A DNA stretch of 64,000 nt from Dyadobacter jiangsuensis (GTDB lineage Bacteria > Bacteroidota > Bacteroidia > Cytophagales > Spirosomataceae), in NCBI RefSeq assembly GCF_003014695.1, contig NZ_PYAS01000014.1, forward strand, positions 62,001 to 126,000, given 5' to 3'. The position numbers were made by a program, and so were the translations under genes. The notes below the pieces were generated by a model. It ran no database searches. It saw nothing but the letters and a program-made list of their open reading frames with translations, and was not told the DNA's origin. Below are positions 1 through 7,854 of this stretch, one piece after another. Position 1 is the first letter of the stretch, and each line of letters starts with the position of its first letter.

Positions 1-329
1 CACGATATTACTTTCATGACCGGCCGGAGGCCTGCGAATAGTACACACAAATCAAGAGATTTGCGCGAGCGGTTCGGCATCGTAGCACAATACTTTTTAT
101 ATTTAATATACATATTATACATTTTAAATTATTTAAATATATAATACTCTTTGTAATTATATAACATTTAAAACATCCAAACCTTTCTCCCCTTCCTCCC
201 TCCTCCTTTCCCCCCTTCTATCACTTTTCAAAATTTTTTTTGACTTTTTTGGTTATCCCGGCCCTCAAAGCAGACATACCATTTTAAAGAGCCCGCAAAT
301 GCTCTGAATCGTATGTTTTTGTTTTGCCG
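1..329. other. Non-coding leader upstream of fecR
   Basis: No gene can be assigned here. The first 95 bases are GC-rich and open in one frame on each strand (plus strand to 162, minus strand from an ATG at 80 to the window edge), but neither short peptide is recognisable. Bases 95-175 are extremely AT-rich. Bases 181-225 form an almost pure pyrimidine tract. A T-rich element at 229-250 is listed separately. The ECF sigma gene that normally accompanies fecR is not visible and would lie to the left. Confidence 0.5.
229..250 (+). promoter_or_regulatory. T-tract element upstream of fecR, shared with the ECF sigma leader
   Basis: An AAAATTTTTTT run is followed two or three bases later by CTTTTTT. 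Nearly the same string stands at 36260-36280, upstream of the ECF sigma gene. Both copies lie about 70-100 bases before a gene of an ECF sigma/anti-sigma system. A role as promoter up-element or ECF-dependent promoter is inferred from this sharing only. Confidence 0.35.
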
Positions 330-1415
330 ATGAGCTTACACCGAATATTTACCGTGGAGGAACTGGCGACGGACGAATCGTTCCGGCGCTGGGTAATGAC
401 GCCCACACCGGAACTCGACCATTACTGGCAGCAATGGCTGCAACAAAACCCCGATCGTGCGGGCATTGCCGCGCGTGCACGGGAGCTGGTGCTCGCGGTG
501 CACGACATCTACAAAGACGATCTTTCCGAAGAAACGCTCCGCCATGAAATCGCGGAGATTACGCGATTGGCAGAAGAGCGTAAAGCCGAGGGCCGTGTGC
601 CGTTCTACCAGCGGGCGGTTTGGAAAGCAGCGGCGGTACTGCTGCTCACCGGAGGGCTGAGCTGGCTTTATTACACGACGCACAATGCTGTACCTACGTC
701 AAAAACGGGTCAGGAAATTGCTTTGGAGAGTGAAATGCTCGTCAAAACCAACCACACGGAAGTGGAGATGACCGTGCTTCTGAGCGACAACAGCGTGGCT
801 ACCCTGGCCAAAGGCAGCAGCATTCGCTACCCCAGGAGCTTCTCAGCGCATGAGCGGCGCGTGTATCTCACCGGTGAGGCATTTTTTGACGTGGCCAAAA
901 ATCCCGCGCAGCCGTTCCTGGTTTACACGAACGAAACTGTGACCAAAGTACTCGGCACGAGTTTCCGTATTAAGGCATTTGAGGCCGATAACACCGAAAT
1001 GGTGGCTGTTAAGACCGGGCGGGTGTCGGTTTATGCCAAGAAGGAATATGAAACCTCGCAAGGGACCAAACCGGCGGGTGTGATCCTGAACCCCAACCAG
1101 CAGGTAGTATTCAACCGCAAGGAAAATAAGCTGGAAAAAGCCGTTACGGCCAATCCGGTGCTGCTGGCCGAATCGGCTGTGGTGAAAGACCTCGTGTTCG
1201 ACGACAGGCCCGTTACCGAGGCATTCGACGCGCTGGCAAAAGCATACGGGATCAGCATTATGTACCAGGCCGAAACACTTTCCAACTGCATGATCAGCGC
1301 GCAGTTCAATGAGGAAAATCTGAAACAACGATTGAATGCAATATGCCAGGCGATTGGTGCCGGCTATGATATGGAGGATGGTCAGGTTGTGATCCGTTCA
1401 AAAGGTTGTAATTGA
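330..1415 (+). CDS. FecR family anti-sigma factor / transmembrane sensor
   Basis: Inner-membrane regulator that holds or activates an ECF sigma factor in response to a signal from the partner SusC-type transporter. The N-terminal 90 residues are cytoplasmic and helical. A single membrane segment lies near residues 93-113 (AAAVLLLTGGLSWLYYT). The FecR domain follows at about 130-235, and a C-terminal DUF4974-like domain ends at residue 361. An in-frame TTG lies six bases upstream, but the ATG at 330 gives the natural start (MSLHRIFTVEEL). The gene stands directly before the SusC gene, 309 bases away, the usual order sigma-fecR-susC-susD. The cognate sigma gene is not in the window. Length is typical of the family. 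Confidence 0.9.
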   Translation: MSLHRIFTVEELATDESFRRWVMTPTPELDHYWQQWLQQNPDRAGIAARARELVLAVHDIYKDDLSEETLRHEIAEITRLAEERKAEGRVPFYQRAVWKAAAVLLLTGGLSWLYYTTHNAVPTSKTGQEIALESEMLVKTNHTEVEMTVLLSDNSVATLAKGSSIRYPRSFSAHERRVYLTGEAFFDVAKNPAQPFLVYTNETVTKVLGTSFRIKAFEADNTEMVAVKTGRVSVYAKKEYETSQGTKPAGVILNPNQQVVFNRKENKLEKAVTANPVLLAESAVVKDLVFDDRPVTEAFDALAKAYGISIMYQAETLSNCMISAQFNEENLKQRLNAICQAIGAGYDMEDGQVVIRSKGCN

Positions 1416-1431
1416 CTCAAAAAGTCACGAA

Positions 1432-1471
1432 GTCATTGATGGTCAGGAATTGTCATTGATTGTCAGGATCT
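1432..1471 (+). repeat. Four-unit 10-bp GTCA array
   Basis: Four perfect-period units (GTCATTGATG, GTCAGGAATT, GTCATTGATT, GTCAGGATCT) begin 16 bases after the fecR stop. The same GTCA-headed 10-bp unit builds the arrays at 59256-59335 and, inverted, 59415-59480. Function is unknown. Confidence 0.8.
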
Positions 1472-1724
1472 CTTAAAGGTTTTGCCGGCTGTAACGTAGC
1501 CATTCTAATGTCTCTAAACCCTTTTCAGGACTAAAATCAACTACCATTAATCCCCCGTTTTGCCTATGACATATTATTGACTCTGCCTCCATTTTGAATG
1601 ATAAAGAGCCAGTGATGATTGCGCCATCACCGGCCCTGCGCCTCCCCTCGCCCGGACTGGAATCTGTGGCGATACAGGAGCATTTTGTCCCGTCATTTCA
1701 ATCCTGAACAAAACTTTCAAAAGT
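1472..1724 (+). other. Intergenic leader of the SusC gene
   Basis: No coding potential, strong hairpin or clear TAnnTTTG promoter box was found between the GTCA array and the SusC start. The region presumably holds the SusC promoter or leader, because the fecR-susC gap is long. This is inference. Confidence 0.3.
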
Positions 1725-4700
1725 ATGAAAAAACACCGACATCTATCCCGGCTACTTTACAGGGCTATGAGAATATCACTTTACCAATTATTAATTGCCT
1801 TAATCTTCGCCACTGTGTCAGCAGCAGGCACCGTTGGGGCACAGGATATTCTGAATCAGAAGATCACTATACAGGTCAGCAACCTGGAAATGAAGACTGT
1901 ATTGAACAAACTCAACAAGCTGACACAGTTGCGTTTTACGTATAGCTCCTCGTTGATCAAATCGCAGCGGAAGGTATCGATCAATGCGGTGGATAAGCCG
2001 CTGGGCGACATTCTGAACGATCTTTTCAAGCCTGTGAACATTACCTACAAGATTGAGGGTAAGCAGGTTGTGCTCATCCGCAATGCCGCCGAACCCGGCA
2101 GCGCATTGCCCGAAATGATCCGTAACGAGAGCAATATCGACCGCAATATTACCGGAAAGGTAACCGACGAAAAAGGCGCCCCTCTCCCCGGTGTAAGCAT
2201 TGTGGTGAAAGGCACCAAGGCAGGTACCGCCACCGATACAGAGGGCGCATTCCAGCTGAGCGTTCCCGATGCGGGCGGCACGCTGGTGTTCTCGTATGTA
2301 GGCTACACGCCCCAGGAAATACCGCTCGGTAACCAGTCGAATTACGATATTTCGATGACTCCCGACGTCCGCAACCTCGAAATGGTGGTGGTAACGGCAC
2401 TGGGTATCAAGCGTGACGCTAAAAAACTGGGCTATTCGACAGCCACCGTGAATACCGAAGAACTGACCACCAACCGTACGACCAACCTGGGTAACAGCCT
2501 GCAAGGGAAAGTAGCCGGCTTGAATGTGACGCCGCCTGCGAGCGGTCCGGGTGGTTCCACCAAGATCCGTATCCGCGGCCAGTCGTCGTTTGGCGGCAAC
2601 AACTCTCCGCTCATTATTGTAAACGGCATTCCGATCAATAACAGCAGCGTTTCGGCGGGCGGGTCGAATGGAAACGGCACAGGTAACCCCACAGGCGGCT
2701 CTTCCGATGCGGGAGATGGCTTACAAAGCATTAACCAGGACGATATCGAATCCATGACCGTATTGAAAGGTGCGGCGGCGGCGGCATTATACGGCTTCCG
2801 TGCGAAGGATGGTGCGATCATTATCACCACCAAAAGCGGCAGCAAAACGACCGGTATCGGTGTGGAGCTGAATTCGAATTTCCAGGCCCAGGAAGCATTG
2901 GATTATACTGATTTTCAATACGAATACGGTCAGGGAGAATTTGGAAAACGCCCCACCACCGTGGCCGAAGCACAAAGCTCGGGTGTATTTGCATTCGGCG
3001 AGAAACTCGACGGCAAGCCCACCCCGCAGTTCGACGGCAGTACCCAGCCTTACGTGGCCCACAAGGACCGTATCAAAAAGTTTTACCGCACAGGAACCAG
3101 TTTTACCAATTCAGTTGCATTATCAGGCGGCAATGAAAAAGGAAATTTCCGCCTCTCTTTTGCGAATACCGATGCCAATGCGATCATGCCGAATTCGGCT
3201 TATCATAAAAAAATCTTCAACCTCGGGTTGAACTACAAGTTTACCAAAAAGCTTTCTGCGCAACTGAACGCAAACTATTCCAACGAGTACAACAAGAACC
3301 CGCCCCAGATCGGTATCCAAGACATGAATGCGAACACCACCATTTACACCCTGGCCACCAGCATCGATACCGATTGGCTCAAAAACCGGAAGGATGCCAA
3401 TGGCAACGAAATGCCCCTGGCGCGTTTCACCAACCGCAACAACCCGTACTGGGTAGCCTACGACCGTTTCGAAAACGTGCGCCGCGACCGGATTTTCGGT
3501 AACACCTCGGTGCGTTACGATTTCACCGACTGGCTGTTCGTTCAGGGCCGCATTGGTCAGGATTACTACACGCGTCCGTACAACTACAACCGCCCTACCG
3601 GAACACGCTCCATTGGCGCCGTTGCCACCGGTTTCAATGGCTATTACTACCAGGATGTAGCCACTTTCCGCGAGCGTAACATGGACATCCTCATCGGTGC
3701 GAACAAATCGTTCGGCGATTTCGGAATCGATATCACATTGGGGGGCAACCAGATGCTGCAGGTAAGCGACAACGTGTCGACCGCCGTGACCAACTTCTAC
3801 GTGCGTGACCTGTATACGATCGCCAACGGACAAGTCAAGAACCCGAATTACAGTTACAGCAAGAAGAAGGTCAACTCCATCTACGGATCTGCCGAATTTT
3901 CCTACAAAAACTTCCTTTTCCTGAACGTAACCGGCCGCAACGACTGGTTCTCAACTTTGAACCCGCAGTCTAACAGCTACTTATACCCATCCGTGAGCGG
4001 TAGCTTTGTATTCAGCCAGGCATTCAACAATGCGCCGGATTGGCTCACTTACGGCAAACTTCGCGCGGCATATGCCGAGGTGGGAGGCGATACGGATCCT
4101 TATTCGAACAACCTGTACTACGCCATCAATGCCAACCCTTTCAATGGAACGGCATTGGGTAACCTGCCATCGACGGTGAGCCCGAATGCGAATCTCCGCC
4201 CGCTTAAAGTGAAGGAAACCGAGGTTGGTTTGGAATTGAAGACATTTGACAGCCGCCTGAACCTCGACCTTTCATTATACCGCAAAAACACCGTTGACGA
4301 GATCCTGAATGTCAGCATTTCAAACACTTCGGGTTTCAGCCAGACCAAAGTGAATGTGGGTAAACTGCGTAACCAGGGCGTGGAGTTTCTCTTGACAGTC
4401 GTGCCGGTTCGCAATGATAATTTCACTTGGGAAACCAGCTTCAACGGCAGTTACAACATTAGCAAGGTGATCGAGCTCGCCGAAAGGCAGGATCGTTTCG
4501 ACGTAGGTGTGGGTGAATTCTTCGGGATTGTATCACACGAGGTAGGCAAACCGCTGGCATCGCTCCGCGGGTTCGACTACAAGCGCGATGCGCAGGGCCG
4601 CATTGTTACTTCGGGTGGTCTGCCGCAACAAGGTAACCTTACCACCTTCGGCAGCGCGATCCCGAAATGGGTCGGTGCGTGGGTGAATACAATCAATGTA

Positions 4701-5183
4701 AAAGGTATCCGTATCGGCACGCAGATCGATTTCAAGGCGGGTAACAAGATCCTCTCGAACTCTAACCTGAACTTCCTGCGCGAAGGTCTTTCGAAGCCAT
4801 CGCTCGTAGGCCGTGAAGGCGGCGTGTTGCTCGAAGGCGTAACCGCCACCGGCGAACCGAATACGCAACGCGTTGAAGCTGAGCAGTTCTATACCGCTTA
4901 CCGCAGCACCAACCTGGCATCGCCATTCGTGTACAATGGCGCATTCGTGCGTTGGAGAACACTTTCCGTAGGTTATGACCTCTCGCGCTTCGTACGCGAC
5001 AAGAGCTTCATCAAAGGCCTCACGCTATCCGCCATGTGCAACAATGTGCTGATGATCAAGAAGTATATCGACAACCTCGATCCCGAAGCACAGGTATCGT
5101 CCTCCGACAACCTGCAAGGCATTGAAACGCATACACTTCCTACCACGCGGAGTTACGGGGTTAATTTGAACATTAAATTATAG
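1725..5183 (+). CDS. SusC/RagA family TonB-linked outer membrane transporter with STN domain
   Basis: TonB-dependent outer-membrane importer, the channel half of a SusCD nutrient-uptake pair. An N-terminal signal segment (about residues 10-40, ending VGAQD) is followed by a secretin/TonB N-terminal (STN) domain at about 45-105. This domain usually contacts the FecR anti-sigma factor next door. A carboxypeptidase-regulatory-like beta domain lies at about 141-215 (NITGKVTDEKGAPLPGVS), then the plug with GLNVTPPASGPGGSTKIRIRG, and the 22-stranded barrel to residue 1152, ending in NLNIKL. Length is normal. The SusD gene follows after 79 bases. The substrate cannot be read from sequence. The enzymes downstream suggest a sugar acid or its oligomer. 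Confidence 0.95.
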   Translation: MKKHRHLSRLLYRAMRISLYQLLIALIFATVSAAGTVGAQDILNQKITIQVSNLEMKTVLNKLNKLTQLRFTYSSSLIKSQRKVSINAVDKPLGDILNDLFKPVNITYKIEGKQVVLIRNAAEPGSALPEMIRNESNIDRNITGKVTDEKGAPLPGVSIVVKGTKAGTATDTEGAFQLSVPDAGGTLVFSYVGYTPQEIPLGNQSNYDISMTPDVRNLEMVVVTALGIKRDAKKLGYSTATVNTEELTTNRTTNLGNSLQGKVAGLNVTPPASGPGGSTKIRIRGQSSFGGNNSPLIIVNGIPINNSSVSAGGSNGNGTGNPTGGSSDAGDGLQSINQDDIESMTVLKGAAAAALYGFRAKDGAIIITTKSGSKTTGIGVELNSNFQAQEALDYTDFQYEYGQGEFGKRPTTVAEAQSSGVFAFGEKLDGKPTPQFDGSTQPYVAHKDRIKKFYRTGTSFTNSVALSGGNEKGNFRLSFANTDANAIMPNSAYHKKIFNLGLNYKFTKKLSAQLNANYSNEYNKNPPQIGIQDMNANTTIYTLATSIDTDWLKNRKDANGNEMPLARFTNRNNPYWVAYDRFENVRRDRIFGNTSVRYDFTDWLFVQGRIGQDYYTRPYNYNRPTGTRSIGAVATGFNGYYYQDVATFRERNMDILIGANKSFGDFGIDITLGGNQMLQVSDNVSTAVTNFYVRDLYTIANGQVKNPNYSYSKKKVNSIYGSAEFSYKNFLFLNVTGRNDWFSTLNPQSNSYLYPSVSGSFVFSQAFNNAPDWLTYGKLRAAYAEVGGDTDPYSNNLYYAINANPFNGTALGNLPSTVSPNANLRPLKVKETEVGLELKTFDSRLNLDLSLYRKNTVDEILNVSISNTSGFSQTKVNVGKLRNQGVEFLLTVVPVRNDNFTWETSFNGSYNISKVIELAERQDRFDVGVGEFFGIVSHEVGKPLASLRGFDYKRDAQGRIVTSGGLPQQGNLTTFGSAIPKWVGAWVNTINVKGIRIGTQIDFKAGNKILSNSNLNFLREGLSKPSLVGREGGVLLEGVTATGEPNTQRVEAEQFYTAYRSTNLASPFVYNGAFVRWRTLSVGYDLSRFVRDKSFIKGLTLSAMCNNVLMIKKYIDNLDPEAQVSSSDNLQGIETHTLPTTRSYGVNLNIKL

Positions 5184-5260
5184 GAGAATGGAGGAAAGGG
5201 AGAAAGAAGGAAGGAAAAACATTCAGTCATTCAATCATTCAATCATTCAGTCATTGAAAT
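5182..5260 (+). repeat. Purine tract plus five-unit 8-bp ATTCAATC array
   Basis: Bases 5182-5219 are an almost pure purine tract starting in the SusC stop codon. Bases 5221-5260 are five 8-bp units (ATTCAGTC, ATTCAATC, ATTCAATC, ATTCAGTC and a degenerate fifth). The array sits in the leader of the SusD gene and, if read through, encodes an artificial FNHSIIQSL stretch. A related array in opposite orientation lies at 60505-60570. Confidence 0.8.
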
Positions 5261-5262
5261 CT

Positions 5263-6795
5263 ATGAGACGATTATTCATATATGCCGGAGCGCTCGCGAT
5301 GCTCATTGGCGCTAATTCCTGCGATAAGGGGTTTGAGGATGTGAACAAAAATCCGGTGCTGGCCACCAGTGTGGACCCGGTTTACCTGTTCTCGAATGCG
5401 GAGTTCACGTCGGCCATTGCCACGCAGAACTACCAGATGCAGATCGTGCAGCAGATCAACACACCTTATACCGGTGTGCTGGAAGGCGGTAACCACAATG
5501 CCGTTTCCGATCCGAATTCCAATGCGAATTTCAACTCTTTGTATCTGCAAAACGGCCCCGTGAACCTGCTGACGACGGTTATTGCCCAAACGAAGGATAA
5601 TCCGGCCCGCAGCAACCTGTACAACATGTCGCGGATCTGGAAGGCCTACGTGTTTATGGTTTTGGTGGATACTTACGGTGATGTTCCCTATTTCGAAGCG
5701 GGGAAGGCGTTTCTGGAAGGGATTAACCTGCCCAAATACGACGATCAGAAAGTGATTTACGACGACATCCTGAAAGAGTTGCAGGAGGGCACCAAGGCGC
5801 TGGACGCCAGTAAGGCCATCGAATCGGGTGATCTGTTTTTTAAAGGGAATATTGCCCAATGGAAAAAGCTGGGTAACTCGCTGCTGCTCCGCGCCGCCAT
5901 GCGGTATTCCAAAATCGACGCGGCGAAGGCGAAGCAATATGTGGCAATAGCCGTCGACCCTGCAAATGGCGGGCTCCAAAGCTCCAACGCCGACAATGCG
6001 CTGATCGCATTCAACAGCACATTCAACCACCCGCTGGCCAACTATTTCCAGGGAACAGAGCGTGGAAATGTGTACCTGGGCAAAGCATTGGTGGATTTCC
6101 TGAAAGAAACCAGCGACCCGCGCATCCGGGTGATCGCCGTGAAATACGAGACGCCGGGCAATCCGCTCGCCACCGCCGGTGCTGAGGATACCACCCCGGC
6201 AAGCCAGCAAGGCATGCCGTACGGCTACAACGAATCCACGATCGCCAACGCGCCTGACTTCCCCGGCAAAATCGGTTCCGCATTTAAATATTCGCAGATC
6301 AACCGCCGTACGCTGGGTAAAATCGATGCACCGGAGTTCTTCATTACCTATTCGCAAACCAGCCTCCTGCTCGCAGAAGCGGTGCAGCGCGGATGGGCGA
6401 CGGGTGACGTAAAGGCATTGTACGAAGCCGGCGTGCGTGCGCATATGAACCAGATGGCCACCTACGATGTGCTCGCAACCATCCCGACAACGAGCCAGGA
6501 TGCCTTCCTGACGGCCAACCCCTTTGTGCCGGCAAAAGCATTGGAGCAGATCAACAACCAGTACTGGATTTCCTCATTCCTGAACGGCTCCGAGGCATGG
6601 GCGAACTTCCGCAGGAGTGGCTTCCCGACACTTCCGATTAACAATTATCCGGGTAAAGACCCGTCAGTGAAGGACTTCATCAAACGATTGGTGTACCCGG
6701 TTCTCGAACACTCGGTGAACGAGGCCAACTACAAGGAGGCCGTCGCCAGAATGGGGCCTGACGAGCTTGGAACACCCGTTTTTTGGGATAAATAA
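5263..6795 (+). CDS. SusD/RagB family nutrient-binding outer membrane lipoprotein
   Basis: Surface lipoprotein that caps the neighbouring SusC channel and captures ligand. The start chosen is ATG 5263: it gives a clean SPII signal, MRRLFIYAGALAMLIGANSC, with the acylated Cys at residue 20. A 25-codon in-frame extension upstream (from 5188) is repeat-encoded and unlikely to be translated. The mature protein begins DKGFEDVNKNP, typical of the SusD-like_2 subfamily, and runs to residue 510 with the helical TPR-like region (RIWKAYVFMVLVDTYGDVPY) characteristic of SusD proteins. It belongs to the same transcription unit as the SusC gene. Confidence 0.93.
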   Translation: MRRLFIYAGALAMLIGANSCDKGFEDVNKNPVLATSVDPVYLFSNAEFTSAIATQNYQMQIVQQINTPYTGVLEGGNHNAVSDPNSNANFNSLYLQNGPVNLLTTVIAQTKDNPARSNLYNMSRIWKAYVFMVLVDTYGDVPYFEAGKAFLEGINLPKYDDQKVIYDDILKELQEGTKALDASKAIESGDLFFKGNIAQWKKLGNSLLLRAAMRYSKIDAAKAKQYVAIAVDPANGGLQSSNADNALIAFNSTFNHPLANYFQGTERGNVYLGKALVDFLKETSDPRIRVIAVKYETPGNPLATAGAEDTTPASQQGMPYGYNESTIANAPDFPGKIGSAFKYSQINRRTLGKIDAPEFFITYSQTSLLLAEAVQRGWATGDVKALYEAGVRAHMNQMATYDVLATIPTTSQDAFLTANPFVPAKALEQINNQYWISSFLNGSEAWANFRRSGFPTLPINNYPGKDPSVKDFIKRLVYPVLEHSVNEANYKEAVARMGPDELGTPVFWDK

Positions 6796-6825
6796 CAATC
6801 AATACCAACCCTTAATTATTTTTTT

Positions 6826-7758
6826 ATGCTCAAACAAACCTTGCTTGCGGGAGCGTTTGTGCTGGGAAGCCTCGCTTCCCATGCACAAGCGATCTCCCCC
6901 ACTCCCGATCAGATCAAAGCCTACACCGCCGGCTGGAAAGGTGAACGCTCGCCGGATGGCCGTCCGCGCGTTTCGGATGCCATCCTGGCGCGCCTGAAAA
7001 ACATCTCCATGGAAGAAGCCTGGGGCGTGCTCCGCAACAAAGGCTATCATAACCAGTTCGAAGGTGAATGGCAGCTGATCCACAACGACAGCACCATGAC
7101 GGGCCGCGTGGTAACGGCGCAATACATGCCCTCCCGCCCCGATTTGCAGGATTTGGTAAAAGAAACCGGTAAAAAAGAAGGCCGCGTGCAAACCGGCGGT
7201 ACCAACTCCTGGCCGATCGACGTCCTCAAAGAAGGCGATGTGTACGTGGCCGACGGTTATGGCAAAATTGCCGACGGTACGCTCATCGGCGACAACCTCG
7301 GCAACTCTATTTACGCCAAATCCAAACGCGGGGTGATCTTTTACGGCTCTGTACGCGACGTGGAAGGATTGAGCGAGATCAAAGGTTTCAATGCGTGGAT
7401 CAAAGGCCAGGACCCTTCGTACATCCAGCAAATGATGCTCACAAACATCAACACGCCGATCCGCATTGGTCGCGCGGTGGTGCTCCCCGGCGATGTGGTG
7501 CTGGCCAAAAAATACGGTACGATCTTCATTCCGGCACATTTGGTGGAAGACCTGGTGATCACCTCGGAAGTAACGGCCCTGCGCGACGAGTTCGGCCACC
7601 TGCGCCTGCGTGAGGGCAAGTACACGCCCGGGGAAATCGACACCAAATGGTCCGACGCGATCCAGAAGGACTTCCTCAACTGGGTGAACAACTACCCCGG
7701 CAAACTACCGATGACGAAGAAGGAGCTGGACGATTATCTCAAAGAAAGAAATTATTGA
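6826..7758 (+). CDS. RraA-family (HMG/CHA aldolase-like) protein with signal peptide
   Basis: Member of the RraA / 4-hydroxy-4-methyl-2-oxoglutarate aldolase fold family. The family motif is visible at about 155-182 (GDNLGNSIYAKSKRGV, then YGSVRD with Arg178-Asp179), the residues that bind substrate and divalent metal in aldolase members. An N-terminal signal peptide (MLKQTLLAGAFVLGSLASHA) predicts periplasmic location, unusual for a family that is mainly cytoplasmic. At 310 residues it is longer than the usual 160-230, with extra N- and C-terminal segments. It lies 30 bases after the SusD gene and before an enolase-superfamily gene, suggesting a role in processing the imported sugar acid. 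The exact reaction is unknown. Confidence 0.85.
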   Translation: MLKQTLLAGAFVLGSLASHAQAISPTPDQIKAYTAGWKGERSPDGRPRVSDAILARLKNISMEEAWGVLRNKGYHNQFEGEWQLIHNDSTMTGRVVTAQYMPSRPDLQDLVKETGKKEGRVQTGGTNSWPIDVLKEGDVYVADGYGKIADGTLIGDNLGNSIYAKSKRGVIFYGSVRDVEGLSEIKGFNAWIKGQDPSYIQQMMLTNINTPIRIGRAVVLPGDVVLAKKYGTIFIPAHLVEDLVITSEVTALRDEFGHLRLREGKYTPGEIDTKWSDAIQKDFLNWVNNYPGKLPMTKKELDDYLKERNY

Positions 7759-7830
7759 CGGCCGACCACCGACGGCCGACGGCCGATCTCAGTCAGGAAA
7801 TCGGCGGTCAGCGGTCAGCCGTCGGCGGTC
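7757..7830. repeat. GC-rich GGCCGACGG inverted repeat
   Basis: A GGCCGACGGCC-type tract starts in the stop codon of the RraA-family gene. An inverted arm (ATCGGCGGTCAGCGGTCAGC and onward) follows about 10 bases later, so the region can fold into a long imperfect hairpin. Related sequence occurs at 28724-28750 and 29863-29900. It may also act as a transcription terminator, but the following gene runs in the same direction. Confidence 0.7.
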
Positions 7831-7854
7831 AAAAACCACTAAACTCAAATCCCA

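Noticed and set aside
1..162. Open frame on plus strand from base 1 and minus-strand frame from an ATG at 80 to the edge
   Set aside because: Short, at the window edge, composition shifts sharply, no recognisable domain. Not reported as genes.
1031..1328. Antisense open frames within fecR
   Set aside because: Lie wholly inside a clearly coding gene on the other strand, with no domain, so treated as shadows of the GC-rich frame.
5188..5262. N-terminal extension of SusD
   Set aside because: Encoded by repeat sequence and would hide the lipoprotein signal; ATG 5263 is preferred.
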